From: DASPSM01 sp963800135
GTDB taxonomy: Bacteria > Planctomycetota > Planctomycetia > Planctomycetales > Planctomycetaceae
Assembly (NCBI GenBank): GCA_963800135.1
Contig: CAWCZR010000006.1
Location: 310,001 to 374,000 of the forward strand
Direction of reading: 5' to 3'
Length of the DNA stretch: 64,000 nt
Below, in pieces: positions 36,252 through 44,851 of the stretch. The notes below the pieces were generated by a model, which saw nothing but the letters and a program-made list of their open reading frames with translations, was not told the origin of the DNA and made no database searches. The position numbers were made by a program, and so were the translations under genes. Each line of letters opens with the position of its first letter. Position 1 is the stretch's first letter.

Positions 36252-37513
36252 GTCCCAACCACGTCCTTGCCCAAAAACATCCGGCCGGCCGCCAGGCAAT
36301 CGCACAGTTCGCGATAGACGGTCGCCAGCCGGTCGCGCGAAGGATCGGGCCCCACGGACGTCAGAATTCGCCGCGCCAACGGGCCCCGCTCGAGCAGGGT
36401 TTCGAGAGCCGGACGCATGTTGCTGTGCCGCGACCGCGCGGGTCGATCAACGGCACTCGCCAGATGTCGCCAAATCTCGCCCGCCGTGACCGCCTGGTGT
36501 CCGGGGAAACCGAAAAGGCGTCGATAGTCGGCGTCGCTGACGATGGCCCGGTCGGCATTGCGGATCGTGTTCTGCAGCGAACCGTACAACGTTTCGGTCT
36601 GCCAGGTCTCGAGCTGAGCCGGGTCTCCCCATTTTCCGGTCGTCAATGCTTCGAGCACGTCGGCGATCAGGGCGCAGACGGCGACGTCGGCTTGGGGACA
36701 CTCCTGCACGTCGAGCACGCGGATCTCGATCGTTCCCCGGCCGAAGCGGGCGATCGCGCCGCGTGAGTTGAGCCATTCGTCCTGCAGCACGCCTTCGGCA
36801 TCGAAGGGAGCGACGTCCGCATAGAGCGGTTCGAGAATCAGCCGATGATATTCGGCCGACGAGAAAACGGGCTCCGGCACGACGCGGCCGGTCGCCGCGG
36901 GAATGCGTCGACAATTCTGTTGATAAACGGACAGTCTCGCATCGAGCAGGCCGGCGGCTTTGCCGTCCATAAAGGGCGAGCTGGCGGCGAGTGCCGGCAA
37001 CAGCGGAAGCAGCACGCGAATCGCCGCGTGCAGCCGGGCGAATTCAGCATCGCCGCTGAAGGGAAGATTCAAGTGGACGGCCTGCAGGTTGGCCCAGCCA
37101 TGCCCGCGGCAATCGAAGATGCGATTGAACGCCTCGTAGATCGAGCTGTTCTCGTGCGGCCAAAGCACCATCTCGCGGTGCGGGTCCATCCAGGGGTGCA
37201 TGGCCGAGGGCATCAGCCGCGCGCCCAACGGTTCCAGGACGGAGTTGATTCGCTTCACACTCTCGTGAAAAGCCTGGGGCAAAGAGTCGAAAGACCGCGC
37301 GGGGTCGGTGGTCTTCACCTCGATGACGTGCGCGGTCAGCTCGTTCGACCAGGTGATCTCGCCATCGACAAAGTCGGACGTGATTTCCCCGGCCACCGCT
37401 TGCAGCACTTGATCGGTGATCGGCCGCACGTCGAGCGATTTCGCGTCGACGATCATGTACTCCAACTCGACGCCGAACGCCTGAAACAGGTGGAACGGTT
37501 CGGCCGAGCTCAT
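36248..37513 (-). CDS. GCS2-family glutamate-cysteine ligase-like enzyme
   Basis: 421 residues. GCS2 (YbdK-type) signature: AFGVELEYMIVD with the first metal-binding glutamates, EITWSNELTAHVIEVKTTDP, SAMHPWMDPHRE, and WANLQAVHLNLPFSGDAEFA. The family joins the gamma-carboxyl of glutamate to an amine using ATP; the acceptor varies. Its ATG overlaps the stop of the ATP-grasp gene (ATGA) and its stop overlaps the next start (TTGA), so it is tightly coupled to both. Second amidoligase of the operon; cytoplasmic. Confidence 0.92.
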   Translation of the reverse strand: MSSAEPFHLFQAFGVELEYMIVDAKSLDVRPITDQVLQAVAGEITSDFVDGEITWSNELTAHVIEVKTTDPARSFDSLPQAFHESVKRINSVLEPLGARLMPSAMHPWMDPHREMVLWPHENSSIYEAFNRIFDCRGHGWANLQAVHLNLPFSGDAEFARLHAAIRVLLPLLPALAASSPFMDGKAAGLLDARLSVYQQNCRRIPAATGRVVPEPVFSSAEYHRLILEPLYADVAPFDAEGVLQDEWLNSRGAIARFGRGTIEIRVLDVQECPQADVAVCALIADVLEALTTGKWGDPAQLETWQTETLYGSLQNTIRNADRAIVSDADYRRLFGFPGHQAVTAGEIWRHLASAVDRPARSRHSNMRPALETLLERGPLARRILTSVGPDPSRDRLATVYRELCDCLAAGRMFLGKDVVGT

Positions 37514-38979
37514 GTGGCGCCAATTCCCGCTTTGCTGCGTTCGATGCGGTCCAGAAACACTTCCATGATGCGGTTGTAGATTTCGTCGCGCAACACTGCG
37601 TCTTCCACACCGACGTCGATATTCGGATTGTCGTTGACTTCAATCACGTAGAACTTTTTGTTCGACTCCTTCACGTCGACGCCGTACAGTCCGTCGCCGA
37701 TTAGGTTAGCCGCCTTGAGGGCTGCGCTCACCGCCCGCCGCGGGGCCAGCTCGACGGGAATAGTCTCGGACTTTCCATACCGGCCATCGCCGTTGACGTC
37801 GGTACGAACGATCTGCCAATGGTCGGCGGCCATAAAGTATTTGCACGCGAAGATCGGCTTGCGGTTGAGAATGCCGATCCGCCAGTCGAACGTGGTCGGC
37901 AGGAATTCCTGCGCGACGAGCAGATCGGAATCCTCGAAAAGCTGCTCGAGCTGCGTGTGGAGTTCCGCCGGCGTGGCCACCTTAACGACGCCGCGGGAGA
38001 ACGAGCTGTCGGGCCGCTTGAGCACCAGCGGGAAGCCCAACTCCCTCACGCAGTCGTTCGCATTGTCGCGATGGATGACGACGGTTTTTGGCGTGGGGAT
38101 GTCGTGCCGGCTCAGCAGCTCGGCGAGATAAACCTTGTTGGTGCAGCGAACGATCGACACCGGGTCGTCGATGACCACCAGGCCTTCGCTCGAGGCGCGG
38201 CTGGCAAAGCGATACGTGTGGTGATTGACGGCCGTCGTTTCGCGGATGAAGAGCGAATCGAACTCGGCGATGCGGGCATAGTCGTCCCGCGTGATCAGCT
38301 CGGCCCGCACGCCCAGGCTCTCGGCCGCGCGGATGAATTTCTTGAGCGCGTCGGGCCCGGAGGGGGGCTCGGCTTCGTCCGGGTCGTGCAGAATGGCCAG
38401 GTCGTAGCGCATACGGGCTCGTTTGCGCTGGGCGCCGCGGCGACCCTCGAAATACTGGCGGGCCACCTCCAGCACGAAGGGCCAGTGCCCCTCCGGCACT
38501 TCACTGGCCGCGATCGTGGCCACGTTGCGAATCACCCACTTCTTATATCGCTTGAACTGCACCCGCAGCAGGGGCGACTGAAACAGGTTGAAGAGATGCA
38601 GACTCAGGCGTTCGTACCGCTTGGCCAGGTTGCGGCCGAAATAGATGCTGAGCGTGAACCGTTCGGATTGAATCGGGCCCAGGCTGTGCTGAATGAGATC
38701 TTCCAACTCTTCGGAAACGATCCGCATCATCGCCTGCGAGCGAAGATCTTGCAGGGTCGTAATGCTGGGCAGCGGCTTATGGCCGCGGGCCTCGGCCAAC
38801 AGCGAGACGTAGTAGCCGACGGTCTGGTAGCGGTACGACTTGCAGAGGTTGAAGACCTTGACGTTGCGGCCTTCGCTGAACTCGGGCTGTGTGAGATAAG
38901 CCCGGGCGTCCACAACGTCCACGTCGGGGATGCGAAACGGCCATTCCTTATGGCTATTCGCGATGATGAGAATCCGCAC
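37510..38979 (-). CDS. RimK-like ATP-grasp ligase with RLAN N-terminal domain
   Basis: 489 residues from GTG 38979. The N-terminal RLAN domain (about 1-160: MRILIIANSHKEWPF, GRNVKVFNLCKSYRYQTVGY, FTLSIYFGRNLAKRYE) precedes an ATP-grasp domain (about 290-485). The latter has the ATP-binding segment ELGFPLVLKRPDSSFSRGVV, QEFLPTTFDWRIGIL and the metal-binding VIEVNDNPNIDVGVED. RimK-like enzymes form peptide or glutamyl bonds from a carboxylate, ATP and an amine. It overlaps the C39 gene by 26 bases and the GCS2 gene by 4. Confidence 0.92.
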   Translation of the reverse strand: MRILIIANSHKEWPFRIPDVDVVDARAYLTQPEFSEGRNVKVFNLCKSYRYQTVGYYVSLLAEARGHKPLPSITTLQDLRSQAMMRIVSEELEDLIQHSLGPIQSERFTLSIYFGRNLAKRYERLSLHLFNLFQSPLLRVQFKRYKKWVIRNVATIAASEVPEGHWPFVLEVARQYFEGRRGAQRKRARMRYDLAILHDPDEAEPPSGPDALKKFIRAAESLGVRAELITRDDYARIAEFDSLFIRETTAVNHHTYRFASRASSEGLVVIDDPVSIVRCTNKVYLAELLSRHDIPTPKTVVIHRDNANDCVRELGFPLVLKRPDSSFSRGVVKVATPAELHTQLEQLFEDSDLLVAQEFLPTTFDWRIGILNRKPIFACKYFMAADHWQIVRTDVNGDGRYGKSETIPVELAPRRAVSAALKAANLIGDGLYGVDVKESNKKFYVIEVNDNPNIDVGVEDAVLRDEIYNRIMEVFLDRIERSKAGIGAT

Positions 38980-39700
38980 TCGGTACTCGCTTGCGATTCG
39001 TCCGTGGCTCGATGATTAGCAGATTCGCGTCGTGCGTCACGATCCCCAGCAGAATGGCGTTTTTAACGCGGTCGATTCCCAGGGCGTAAGTCTGTTCGTT
39101 GCCGAGGGGGTTGGGGTGAAGCGGATCAGCCAGCAGCACCGTGCGGTTCGACTGATCGTAGCCGCAGAGCACGACAAAGTGACCGACCGGGAACCCGCGC
39201 ACGTCGTCCGGAACCGAGTCCCGTCCCAGCTCGCGCTTGGCGCGATACAGATACGTGGCGCTCAAACCGGTTAGAATCGGCGTCGAATTCTTCAAAAACC
39301 TCCGGATCAGCTCGCTGGTCAGATCTTCCATGCGAAGTTTACCGCCCAGGTGCAGAAAGTCCAGATATTCTCGGCACGCGAGCTGGACCTTCGACGAGTC
39401 GGCGACCTGGCGCTGAGCGTCGAGTCGTTCGGCCAGCGGCGGGGCACTCGACTTGAACCAGGTGGGATCGAATACCTGCACGTTGTACGTGACAATCGTG
39501 GCGCTATAGCCCCGCTTGAGCGCGTGGCAGGCCATCACGACGGCCAGCGTGCCCCCGTCCTCGAGCTGGGGGATTTCGTCAACGACCTGGTTGAGAGAAA
39601 TTGAGTCGCCAAAAAAGCGATAGACGGCTTGCAAGCAGGTCGGGCCGCACGTCAAGTGGTCCGGCTGGGGAAGGATCTCCAATCGCAGCTGTTTGTCCAT
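38954..39700 (-). CDS. C39-like cysteine peptidase
   Basis: 248 residues, no signal peptide. Papain-like C39 features: DHLTCGPTCLQAVYRFFG with the catalytic Cys near 18-22, VGHFVVLCGYD with the catalytic His, and VLLADPLHPNP with the Asp. Such domains process leader peptides in bacteriocin exporters, but here there is no ABC transporter. Its end overlaps the ATP-grasp ligase start by 26 bases, making it the first gene of the amidoligase operon. It probably cuts or matures a peptide substrate or product of the two ligases. Confidence 0.85.
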   Translation of the reverse strand: MDKQLRLEILPQPDHLTCGPTCLQAVYRFFGDSISLNQVVDEIPQLEDGGTLAVVMACHALKRGYSATIVTYNVQVFDPTWFKSSAPPLAERLDAQRQVADSSKVQLACREYLDFLHLGGKLRMEDLTSELIRRFLKNSTPILTGLSATYLYRAKRELGRDSVPDDVRGFPVGHFVVLCGYDQSNRTVLLADPLHPNPLGNEQTYALGIDRVKNAILLGIVTHDANLLIIEPRTNRKRVPSADSHHRE

Positions 39701-40396
39701 CGGATTCCGATTGACCGGGGAACTCGAATCAACCAGTGTGAATCTTATCTCGTAAAGCCATGGCCGGCTTGTGTCACGAGCGACAAAACTGCCCGACGCC
39801 GGGCTTTTTCGAGTTCGTCGGCCTTACGGTTTTTGCGGGATTTCTGGCCGGTTTTCTCAGAAAAACGACGTTCGCAAATTCGTCGGACAATCATTGACGA
39901 CCGATTTGGAGACTGCCATAATAGGCCGCAGACGCACGGACGAAAGAGCGCTGTTGCGGCAAGTCAGTCTTGCATTTGTGGCGATTCTCCCGGACGTCTG
40001 GCGTGAGATTCTACATCTCCCGTTGATCCTGTCTCTCGGTCGTTTCGACCAATTCGACGAAATGGTCCGTCGGTTCCGGTTTTCGCATTGACGCGGATAC
40101 GTGTTCGTCCCGGGTTCCGTTCGTTCCGGGAGAGCTCGGCGTTCCGGCGGCAGTTCCAGCGAATCAAACGGAGTCGTTCAATTTCGCAATCGTGCATCAG
40201 TTGATTTGACTCGGGATTTCAAGGACTGAAGCTGAGTCGGCTTCCACTGGGGAAGCCGCCGGTGCTTGGGGCGCAATCGCCTTTTAAGCCACGGCTCACG
40301 AAAAGGATTGCACCGTTGGCAGACGATTCTCGACCGGCCCAGCATGCCCGACGGGACGGCCACGATAAGCCTGCGAAAGAGAGTCCAGAAGAACCG
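39701..40396. other. Divergent intergenic region between the amidoligase operon and the ArsR gene
   Basis: About 700 bases without a supported gene. A plus-strand promoter is described separately. On the minus strand TAAGAT near 39740-39750 could serve the C39 gene, though its -35 is unclear. The part from about 40100 to 40200 is rich in short CGTTC/GTTCCG repeats. Several short open frames here look non-coding. Confidence 0.35.
39894..39922 (+). promoter_or_regulatory. Candidate sigma70-type promoter
   Basis: TTGACG (39894-39899), a 17-base spacer and CATAAT (39917-39922). The match is good but it lies about 475 bases upstream of the ArsR start at 40397, leaving a long leader. It could also serve a small RNA. 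Confidence 0.4.
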
Positions 40397-40858
40397 ATGA
40401 CCACCAATCTGATCGAAGCCCCGGCGACCGAGCACGCCTCTGCCGTCCATCAGGCTGCCGTCCACCCGTCAGCCGTCCACCCCGTTGCCGCAGTCCGCGA
40501 GCCGGAATCCCGCTTCCCCGAGCTGTCGAGCGAACTGGAAAAGGAGCTGGTCCAGGTCTTCAAGCTCCTCTCCGACGAAACGCGGCTGCGGATTCTCGTT
40601 TACCTCACCCGCGAGGGCGAGTTGCACGTTACCGCGCTCTGCGATCGCCTGGGCCAGAGCCAGCCGGCCGTCAGCCATCACCTCGCCCTGCTCCGCGTGG
40701 CCGGATTGATCAAGGCCCGACGTGACGGCAAGCACAACTTTTACTCCGTGCGGCAGTCCCGTTTCCGCGGGCTGATGGAGCAACTGCTGACGAGCATCGG
40801 CGATCGGGGCAAAGGACAGCTCCGCTTTGACGAGTTCATCGTCACGCACGAGCAGTAA
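40397..40858 (+). CDS. ArsR-family transcriptional regulator with His/Val/Ala-rich N-terminal extension
   Basis: 153 residues. The ArsR winged helix is unmistakable: LVQVFKLLSDETRLRILVYL, HVTALCDRLGQSQPAVSHHL (recognition helix) and LRVAGLIKARRDGKHNFYSV (wing). An N-terminal extension of about 45 residues has the repeat AVHQAAVHPSAVHPVAAV, whose histidines might bind metal. The usual ELCVC-type site is not present (TALCDRL has one Cys). The start is ATG 40397; the longer frame to 40262 has no coding character. Target genes unknown; carA follows 136 bases downstream. Confidence 0.88.
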   Translation: MTTNLIEAPATEHASAVHQAAVHPSAVHPVAAVREPESRFPELSSELEKELVQVFKLLSDETRLRILVYLTREGELHVTALCDRLGQSQPAVSHHLALLRVAGLIKARRDGKHNFYSVRQSRFRGLMEQLLTSIGDRGKGQLRFDEFIVTHEQ

Positions 40859-40993
40859 GCCCGTCGCTCGACGCCGCTTCAGGCAAGGCGACTCCCGCGC
40901 CAAACCGCGAGCGACACCGGCGGCACCGCTGAGGTTCCAAAGGCCGCCGACCGTCGCTTTTCTTTGCTCTGGGCCTCTGCTACAAAAAAACGC

Positions 40994-42172
40994 ATGCCTC
41001 ATCCGGTAAAACTTGCACTGGCCGACGGCACCGTCTTCACCGGTACCGGCTTTGGTGCGCAGGGGGAAGTTTTTGGCGAGGTCGTGTTCAACACGAGCAT
41101 GACCGGCTACCAGGAAATCCTCACTGACCCCTCGTACTGCGGGCAAATCGTCACGATGACGTACCCGCTGATCGGCAATTACGGGGTCAACCTGGAAGAC
41201 GTCGAGAGTCGCGGACTCTCGCTACGGGGCTTTGTCGTCCGCGAGCTGTGCCGGGAACCGAGCAACTTCCGCGCGAACAAATCGCTCGACGACTACCTCC
41301 GCGAGGCCGGCATCATCGGCCTCGAGGGGATCGATACGCGAGCCCTCGTGCGGCGGATTCGCGTGCAAGGCGCGATGACGGGCGTGCTGTCGACGAGCGA
41401 TCTCGACGATGCCAGCCTCGTCCGCAAAGCCCAGTCCAGCCCCGAGCTCGTCGGCCAGGATCTCATCCGCGAGGTCATGCCCGAGGCGTCGACCGAGTGG
41501 CAGGACGGACTTTCGTCGCTCGGTCGTGGCTTTCGACCGCTCGACGGCAAGACGCCCCAAGCGTCGCGGCCGGACGACCACGCCGAGCGAGCGCCGCACG
41601 TCGTCGCCATCGATTACGGCATGAAGTGGAACATTCCGCGGCACCTGTGTTCACTCGGTTGTCGTGTCACGATCGTCCCCGGCACGAGCACGGCGGACGA
41701 AATTCTGGCCCTCAATCCGGACGGCGTGTTCTTGTCGAATGGCCCCGGCGATCCGCGCCCGCTGGATTACGCGGTGGCCACCATCCAGGGTCTCATGGGC
41801 AAGACGCCGATTTTCGGCATTTGCCTGGGGCATCAGCTCTTGGGAATGGCCTGCGGCGGCACCATCTATAAGTTGAAGTTCGGACACCGGGGGGCCAATC
41901 AGCCGGTGCTCAACCGCCGGGCGAACCGGGTCGAAATCACCAGTCAGAACCACGGGTTCGCGCTCGATGCGAATTCGTTCTCCGACCGCGTCGAGATCAC
42001 GCACATCAACCTGAACGATCAAACCGTCGAGGGGCTGCGACACCGCGATTATCCGGCCTTCAGCGTGCAGTACCATCCGGAGGCCTCCGCCGGTCCGCAC
42101 GACAGCCACTACCTCTTCGAAGAATTTCGGACGCTGATGCGCGGCGCAGAGCCCGCGTTGGCCGGCCGGTAA
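40994..42172 (+). CDS. carA: Carbamoyl-phosphate synthase small subunit
   Basis: 392 residues. Supplies ammonia from glutamine to the large subunit in pyrimidine and arginine synthesis. The N-terminal CPSase domain (GTGFGAQGEVFGEVVFNTSM, MTGYQEILTDPSYCGQIV) is followed by a class I glutamine amidotransferase with Cys in FGICLGHQLLG (about 277), the region NRVEITSQNHGFA and His/Glu in VQYHPEAS. The ATG at 40994 fits the family N-terminus. carB is not in this window. ndk follows after 14 bases. Confidence 0.96.
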   Translation: MPHPVKLALADGTVFTGTGFGAQGEVFGEVVFNTSMTGYQEILTDPSYCGQIVTMTYPLIGNYGVNLEDVESRGLSLRGFVVRELCREPSNFRANKSLDDYLREAGIIGLEGIDTRALVRRIRVQGAMTGVLSTSDLDDASLVRKAQSSPELVGQDLIREVMPEASTEWQDGLSSLGRGFRPLDGKTPQASRPDDHAERAPHVVAIDYGMKWNIPRHLCSLGCRVTIVPGTSTADEILALNPDGVFLSNGPGDPRPLDYAVATIQGLMGKTPIFGICLGHQLLGMACGGTIYKLKFGHRGANQPVLNRRANRVEITSQNHGFALDANSFSDRVEITHINLNDQTVEGLRHRDYPAFSVQYHPEASAGPHDSHYLFEEFRTLMRGAEPALAGR

Positions 42173-42186
42173 GCACAGGATCCATC

Positions 42187-42654
42187 ATGCCCAGCGAGCG
42201 GACTCTCATCCTGATCAAGCCCGATGCCATCGAGCGCCGCCTCGCCGGCCGTCTCATCAGCCGCATTGAGGACAAGGGCCTTGCGATCGTCGGCATGAAG
42301 CTCCTGCAGGTGACGCCGGAATTGTCGCGGCGGCACTATGCCGAGCACGTGAATAAGCCGTTCTATCCGCTGGTCGAAAAGTTCATCACGTCGGGTCCAG
42401 TGGTGGCTCTCGTGGCCGAAGGTCCGGACGCAGTCGCCGTCGTGCGGGCCATGATGGGGCCGACAAACGGCCGGCAAGCCCCGCCGGGCACGATTCGCGG
42501 CGACTACGGCGTCAGCCGCCAGATGAACTTGATGCACGGCAGCGACGGACCGGACGCCGCCAAGCGCGAGATCGAAATCTACTTCACGCCGGCGGAGCTG
42601 TTCTCGGCGAAGCAGGCGATCACCCCGTGGTTGGCGGCGGCGGACGAGCTGTAA
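42187..42654 (+). CDS. ndk: Nucleoside diphosphate kinase
   Basis: 155 residues. Transfers the gamma-phosphate of ATP to other nucleoside diphosphates. LILIKPDAIERRL at the start, GTIRGDYG and the phospho-histidine motif NLMHGSDG (His about 120) are all present. It lies 14 bases after carA, so the two nucleotide genes are probably co-transcribed. Slightly longer than the 140-residue norm at the C-terminus (ITPWLAAADEL). Confidence 0.96.
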   Translation: MPSERTLILIKPDAIERRLAGRLISRIEDKGLAIVGMKLLQVTPELSRRHYAEHVNKPFYPLVEKFITSGPVVALVAEGPDAVAVVRAMMGPTNGRQAPPGTIRGDYGVSRQMNLMHGSDGPDAAKREIEIYFTPAELFSAKQAITPWLAAADEL

Positions 42655-42657
42655 TCT

Positions 42658-42754
42658 GGGAGGGCGAGGCTCCCGCCGAGCCGCCTTGGCACCAACAGAA
42701 AATACGGCTCAGCAGGACTTCGGCGAGCTCAGTCGAGCCGAGCTTCGCCCTCCC
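42658..42754. repeat. Inverted-repeat element of about 97 bases (GGGAGGGCGA family)
   Basis: GGGAGGGCGAGGCTC (42658-42672) and GAGCTTCGCCCTCCC (42740-42754) are inverted with one mismatch. Inside, GAGCCG and CGGCTC form a second pair. It directly follows the ndk stop, so it may also act as a 3' end structure. Looks like a non-coding dispersed element; no second copy was noticed in this window. Confidence 0.55.
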
Positions 42755-42765
42755 TTCGAGTCGTC

Positions 42766-43617
42766 ATGTCAGCCTCCGTGACTGCTGCTAATTCGCCGCT
42801 GGCCGGGCTCACGATCGTCAGCCTGGCGATCAACCTGCCGGGACCCGTCGCCGCCGGCCGCCTGCGCGACCTGGGAGCGCAGGTCACCAAAATTGAGCCG
42901 CCCGACGGCGACCCCCTCGCGCGTGGCTGCCCGGAGTGGTACCGCGCGCTGCACGAGCGAGTCACCGTCGTGCGGCTCGATTTGAAAGTTGCCGCCGATC
43001 GCGAGCGGCTCAACCCGCTGCTTTCGACCGCGGACTTGCTGTTGACGTCGTCGCGACCGGCCGCGATTGCGCGATTGGGGCTCTCTTGGGGCGAATTGCA
43101 TCGACAGTTTCCGCGCCTCTGCCAGGTGGCGATCGTCGGGCACGCGGCCCCAGATGAGAATCGGCCGGGGCACGACCTGACCTATCAGGCGACTCTGGGG
43201 CTGGTTTCGCCACCGGAGCTGCCGCGAGCGCTGATCGCCGACCTGGGGGGCGCCTTGGAGGCGGTGTCGACCGCGGTGGCGCTGCTCTTGCGCGCGAGCG
43301 CGGCGGGAAGGCAGCCTGCGCAAGTCAGTCTGGCCGAAGCCGCCGCGCATTTTGCCTTGCCGCACCGGCACGGATTGACGCTGGCCGCCGGGCTGCTCGG
43401 CGGCGCGTGGCCCGGATACAATCTCTATCGTGCGGCCGAGGGCTGGGTTGCCGTGGCCACGCTCGAGCCGCACTTTGCCGAGCGGCTCAGGGTCGAGTTG
43501 GGCGTCGGGTCTTTCACACACGAAGCGCTCCGCGAAGCATTTGCAGGGCGCACGGCGGCCGAGTGGGAAAAGTGGGCGGCGACGCGCGATTTGCCGATCG
43601 TCGCCGTTCTTGAATAG
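42766..43617 (+). CDS. CoA-transferase family III (CaiB/BaiF-like) protein, short
   Basis: 283 residues. The N-terminus PLAGLTIVSLAINLPGPVAA followed by LRDLGAQVTKIEPPDGDP is the family III signature; RALIADLGGALEA carries the likely catalytic Asp. Normal members have about 360-400 residues, so the C-terminal part is shortened or split off. Family activities are CoA transfer between acids or alpha-methylacyl-CoA epimerisation. It stands 27 bases before a thiolase and an SDR dehydrogenase, suggesting work on an acyl-CoA intermediate of the same pathway. Confidence 0.85.
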   Translation: MSASVTAANSPLAGLTIVSLAINLPGPVAAGRLRDLGAQVTKIEPPDGDPLARGCPEWYRALHERVTVVRLDLKVAADRERLNPLLSTADLLLTSSRPAAIARLGLSWGELHRQFPRLCQVAIVGHAAPDENRPGHDLTYQATLGLVSPPELPRALIADLGGALEAVSTAVALLLRASAAGRQPAQVSLAEAAAHFALPHRHGLTLAAGLLGGAWPGYNLYRAAEGWVAVATLEPHFAERLRVELGVGSFTHEALREAFAGRTAAEWEKWAATRDLPIVAVLE

Positions 43618-43643
43618 GGTCGAAGGCTGGGGGGAGAAGAAAG

Positions 43644-44801
43644 ATGGCTGAACCGGTAATTCTCGAAGTCGCGCGGACTCCGTTTGGCAAGCGCAATGGC
43701 GCATTCCGCGAAACGCGTCCGGATGTGCTCTTGGCACACGCGCTCCGCGGGCTGGCCAAGCGGGCGGGCATCGACGCGGCCAAGATCGAAGACGTGGTGA
43801 CGGGCGTCGTGCAACAGGTCGGTGAGCAAGGCGCCAACGTCGGGCGCTTGGGCGTGCTGCTGGCCGGCTTCCCCGTCAGCGTGCCGGCCGTCACGCTCAA
43901 CCGCATGTGCGGCTCCAGCCAGCAGGCGGTCCACTTTGCCGCGCAGGAAGTGGCCGCAGGCGACGCCAAATACGCCATCGGCGCCGGCGTCGAGAGCATG
44001 ACCCGCGTGCCGATGTTCAGCGACATCGGCGGCGGATACGAAAAGCTGAATCCGGCCGTGCTCGAGAAGTATGACCTGATCCACCAGGGCGAGAGCGCCG
44101 AGCGGATCGCCGAAAAGTGGAAGATCACCCGCGACGAGGTCGACCAGTACGCGGCCGAAAGTCATCGTCGCGCGAGCGCGGCGGCCGCGCAAAACTTCAA
44201 CAAGGAGATCCTGCCGACGCCGGGCCTCGATGCCGAGGGCAAGCCGATCGAGCTCAAACGCGACGAAGGCGTTCGCGACAAACTCGACATGGCGAAGATG
44301 AAATCGCTCGCCACGGTCTTCCGTCCGAACGGCTACGGCGTGGTGACGGCCGGCAACTCCAGTCAAATCTCCGACGGGGCCTCGGCGATCCTGGTCGGCG
44401 ACCGCGAAGCGGCTCGCGCCGACGGTTTCAAGCCGCGGGCGAAGTTCCTGGCCAAGGTGGCCGTGGGCGACGATCCGATGATGCAGCTCACCGGTGTCAT
44501 CCCGGCAACGCGCAAGGCGCTCGAGCGGGCCAAGATGACGATCCACGATCTCGACTGGATCGAGATCAACGAGGCGTTCGCGACGGTCGTCATCAGTTGG
44601 GCCCGCGAGTTGAAGCCCCGCATGGAGCGAGTCAATCCGTGGGGCGGAGCCATCGCACACGGTCATCCGCTGGGAGCGACGGGCGCCGGCCTGATGTCCA
44701 AAATGCTTATCGGCCTGGAAACGACGGGCGGGAAGACCGGCCTGCAGGTGATGTGCATCGGCCACGGTATGGCGACCGCCACGATCATCGAACGCATCTA
44801 A
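43644..44801 (+). CDS. Thiolase (acetyl-CoA C-acyltransferase)
   Basis: 385 residues. Cleaves 3-ketoacyl-CoA to acetyl-CoA and a shorter acyl-CoA, or runs in reverse. The nucleophilic Cys is in LNRMCGSSQQAVH (about 90), the catalytic His in GGAIAHGHPLGATG (about 340), with EINEAFA (about 310). The final catalytic segment reads MCIGHGMATA, where most thiolases have CxGGGxG; the Cys is kept. AGAA-type RBS. It is probably in an operon with the neighbouring CoA-transferase and SDR gene. Confidence 0.93.
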   Translation: MAEPVILEVARTPFGKRNGAFRETRPDVLLAHALRGLAKRAGIDAAKIEDVVTGVVQQVGEQGANVGRLGVLLAGFPVSVPAVTLNRMCGSSQQAVHFAAQEVAAGDAKYAIGAGVESMTRVPMFSDIGGGYEKLNPAVLEKYDLIHQGESAERIAEKWKITRDEVDQYAAESHRRASAAAAQNFNKEILPTPGLDAEGKPIELKRDEGVRDKLDMAKMKSLATVFRPNGYGVVTAGNSSQISDGASAILVGDREAARADGFKPRAKFLAKVAVGDDPMMQLTGVIPATRKALERAKMTIHDLDWIEINEAFATVVISWARELKPRMERVNPWGGAIAHGHPLGATGAGLMSKMLIGLETTGGKTGLQVMCIGHGMATATIIERI

Positions 44802-44851
44802 GCAGTCCTAAAAATCGCGCACGATCCTTTAGACCCAGCGGATCTCCCTTC

